From a virus: a DNA stretch of 63,957 nucleotides. The DNA is taken from IMG/VR virus record IMGVR_UViG_3300028840_000655, positions 1 to 63,957 of that record. One strand, 5' to 3'. This document shows positions 63,181 through 63,957 of the stretch, piece by piece (position 1 is the first letter of the stretch; each line of letters opens with the position of its first letter). The notes under the pieces were generated by a model. That model did not search any database. It was not told the origin of the DNA and was given only the letters and a program-made list of their open reading frames with translations. The translations under genes were made by a program, and so were the position numbers.

Positions 63181-63957
63181 CGCTCGTCACGCTACAGGCG
63201 GCGCTCGACCGGGTCGGCGTCGAACACGATACGGACGACGCGGCGCGCGTCCTGCTCTTGCTCCGCGCCATCTCCGCAGAGACCGAGCAGAAGGCAGGCC
63301 GGACGTGGTCGGCGACGGACTCGTACGTCAACGAGGTCATCGACTCGAAGGGCGTGTCGTCGGTCATCCTGTCGTCCGTCCCGGTCTCGGACCTCCTGTC
63401 GGTCAACACGGTCTACGGCGACGGCGAGGACGGCGTCATCGACTATCCGAGCCGTGTCGTGTGGGACGGCGTCACGTCGTACGCGACGGGTCTCGCGGCT
63501 CCGGTCGCCATCGGGGACACGAACGTCAAGGTCGACGACGTCGCGGACATCGAGGTCGGACATCACATCCTCATCTCGGACGACGAGGTCCGCTACGTCA
63601 CGGCGGTCGGCACGGCGGGCGCAGGCGGCACGGGCGTCGACTTCATGCCAGCGGCGCGCTTCGCGAACTCGGCAGGCAGCATCTATCACGTCGCCGGGGC
63701 GGACGCGTGGGTTCTCGACGACCCGCGACGCGGCAAGGTCTACGTCAGGGAGGGGCGGCGCTTGCTTCGCTTCATCTACCGCGTAGCAGCGGAGACGGTC
63801 CCGTACGACTTGCAGGAAGCCGTCCTCGCGTGGCTCGGCTCATCGTGGGCGGGGCGCGCTCTCAACCCGGCGCTCTCGTCCTACACGACCGGCGACGACT
63901 CAGAGTCCTACTCGGTCTCGTCGGCGGAACTCGCAGGCACGGCTCCGCCGGACGCAG
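63177..63957 (+). CDS. Head-tail connector (N-terminal part; continues at base 1)
   Basis: A gp6-like connector: the start (TLQAALDRVGVEHDTDDAAR, then LRAISAETEQKAGRTW) is the helical signature of HK97 gp6/SPP1 gp15-type proteins. Residues about 95-175 are an insert (IGDTNVKVDDVADIEVGHHI) similar to the one in the major tail protein. The gene passes the right end and ends at 194, 276 aa in all. It joins the portal to the head-completion protein. Confidence 0.75.
   Translation, partial: MTLVTLQAALDRVGVEHDTDDAARVLLLLRAISAETEQKAGRTWSATDSYVNEVIDSKGVSSVILSSVPVSDLLSVNTVYGDGEDGVIDYPSRVVWDGVTSYATGLAAPVAIGDTNVKVDDVADIEVGHHILISDDEVRYVTAVGTAGAGGTGVDFMPAARFANSAGSIYHVAGADAWVLDDPRRGKVYVREGRRLLRFIYRVAAETVPYDLQEAVLAWLGSSWAGRALNPALSSYTTGDDSESYSVSSAELAGTAPPDA
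63814..63957. repeat. Right copy of the 144-bp terminal direct repeat
   Basis: Identical to 1-144; lies inside the connector gene. Evidence that the sequence is a closed circle or a circularly permuted genome. Confidence 0.95.

Overview
The window is one complete, circularly closed tailed-phage genome. Its first and last 144 bases are identical, so the unit is about 63,813 bp, and the head-tail connector gene runs off the right end (63177) and finishes at the left end (194). GC is high, GTG and TTG starts occur, and several families are ones typical of actinobacteria and their phages: a TIGR03299/DUF932 protein, a secreted protein with the 'CHAT...DIIPPY' pattern, zinc tails of the GHxGxH type and a GH25 lysin. 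I infer an actinobacterial host but cannot name the genus. Tape-measure, tail-tube, tail-completion and chaperone genes with no sheath make it a siphovirus.

Layout. (1) 198-848, leftward: two small genes from an operator-bearing promoter, inserted between the connector and the head-completion gene. (2) 962-19748, rightward: head completion, tail completion, tail tube, tail-assembly chaperones (probable -1 frameshift), tape measure, distal tail, a 1249-aa minor tail protein, a 2670-aa repeat-built fibre with a glycine-rich tip, and a small tail-end protein. (3) 19745-28492, mostly leftward: about 23 small genes, mostly of unknown function, several with zinc ribbons or helix-turn-helix folds, plus a roughly 650-bp stretch without credible genes. 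(4) 28742-33927, rightward: small early-type genes and a DUF932 protein. (5) 34036-39305: YqaJ-type exonuclease, RecT annealase, a run of small zinc-binding proteins and a RuvC-like resolvase. (6) 39302-44203: GH25 endolysin, a secreted protein, a strong terminator, a metallophosphoesterase, a cysteine-peptidase-like protein and several small membrane proteins (lysis candidates). (7) 44213-51265: small and large terminase, portal, and a 1102-aa MuF head protein carrying a metalloprotease-like motif and an ADP-ribosyltransferase-like C-terminus. (8) 51373-53809: a second small-gene island. (9) 53843 to the end and on to 194: XkdF-type protease, scaffold-like protein, decoration-like proteins, major capsid protein, two large beta-rich proteins, and the connector region.

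The strongest non-genic signal is regulatory. Eleven sigma70-like promoters, six leftward and five rightward, sit in front of the small-gene islands. Each carries one copy of a palindrome related to CTACGCTAGCGTAG in or next to the spacer. About eighteen of the genes they serve start behind one box, CACGAACGGAGACC. This looks like a phage-wide regulon with one operator and one start-associated box, resembling in concept the repressor/stoperator and start-associated-sequence systems of some mycobacteriophages. Candidate regulators are a winged-helix protein (28061-28492), its coupled partner (27675-28064), a MerR/excisionase-type HTH (25958-26137) and a second winged-helix protein (25532-25822). 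I see no integrase, partition system, DNA polymerase, primase or helicase, so the lifestyle is unresolved and replication presumably depends on the host.
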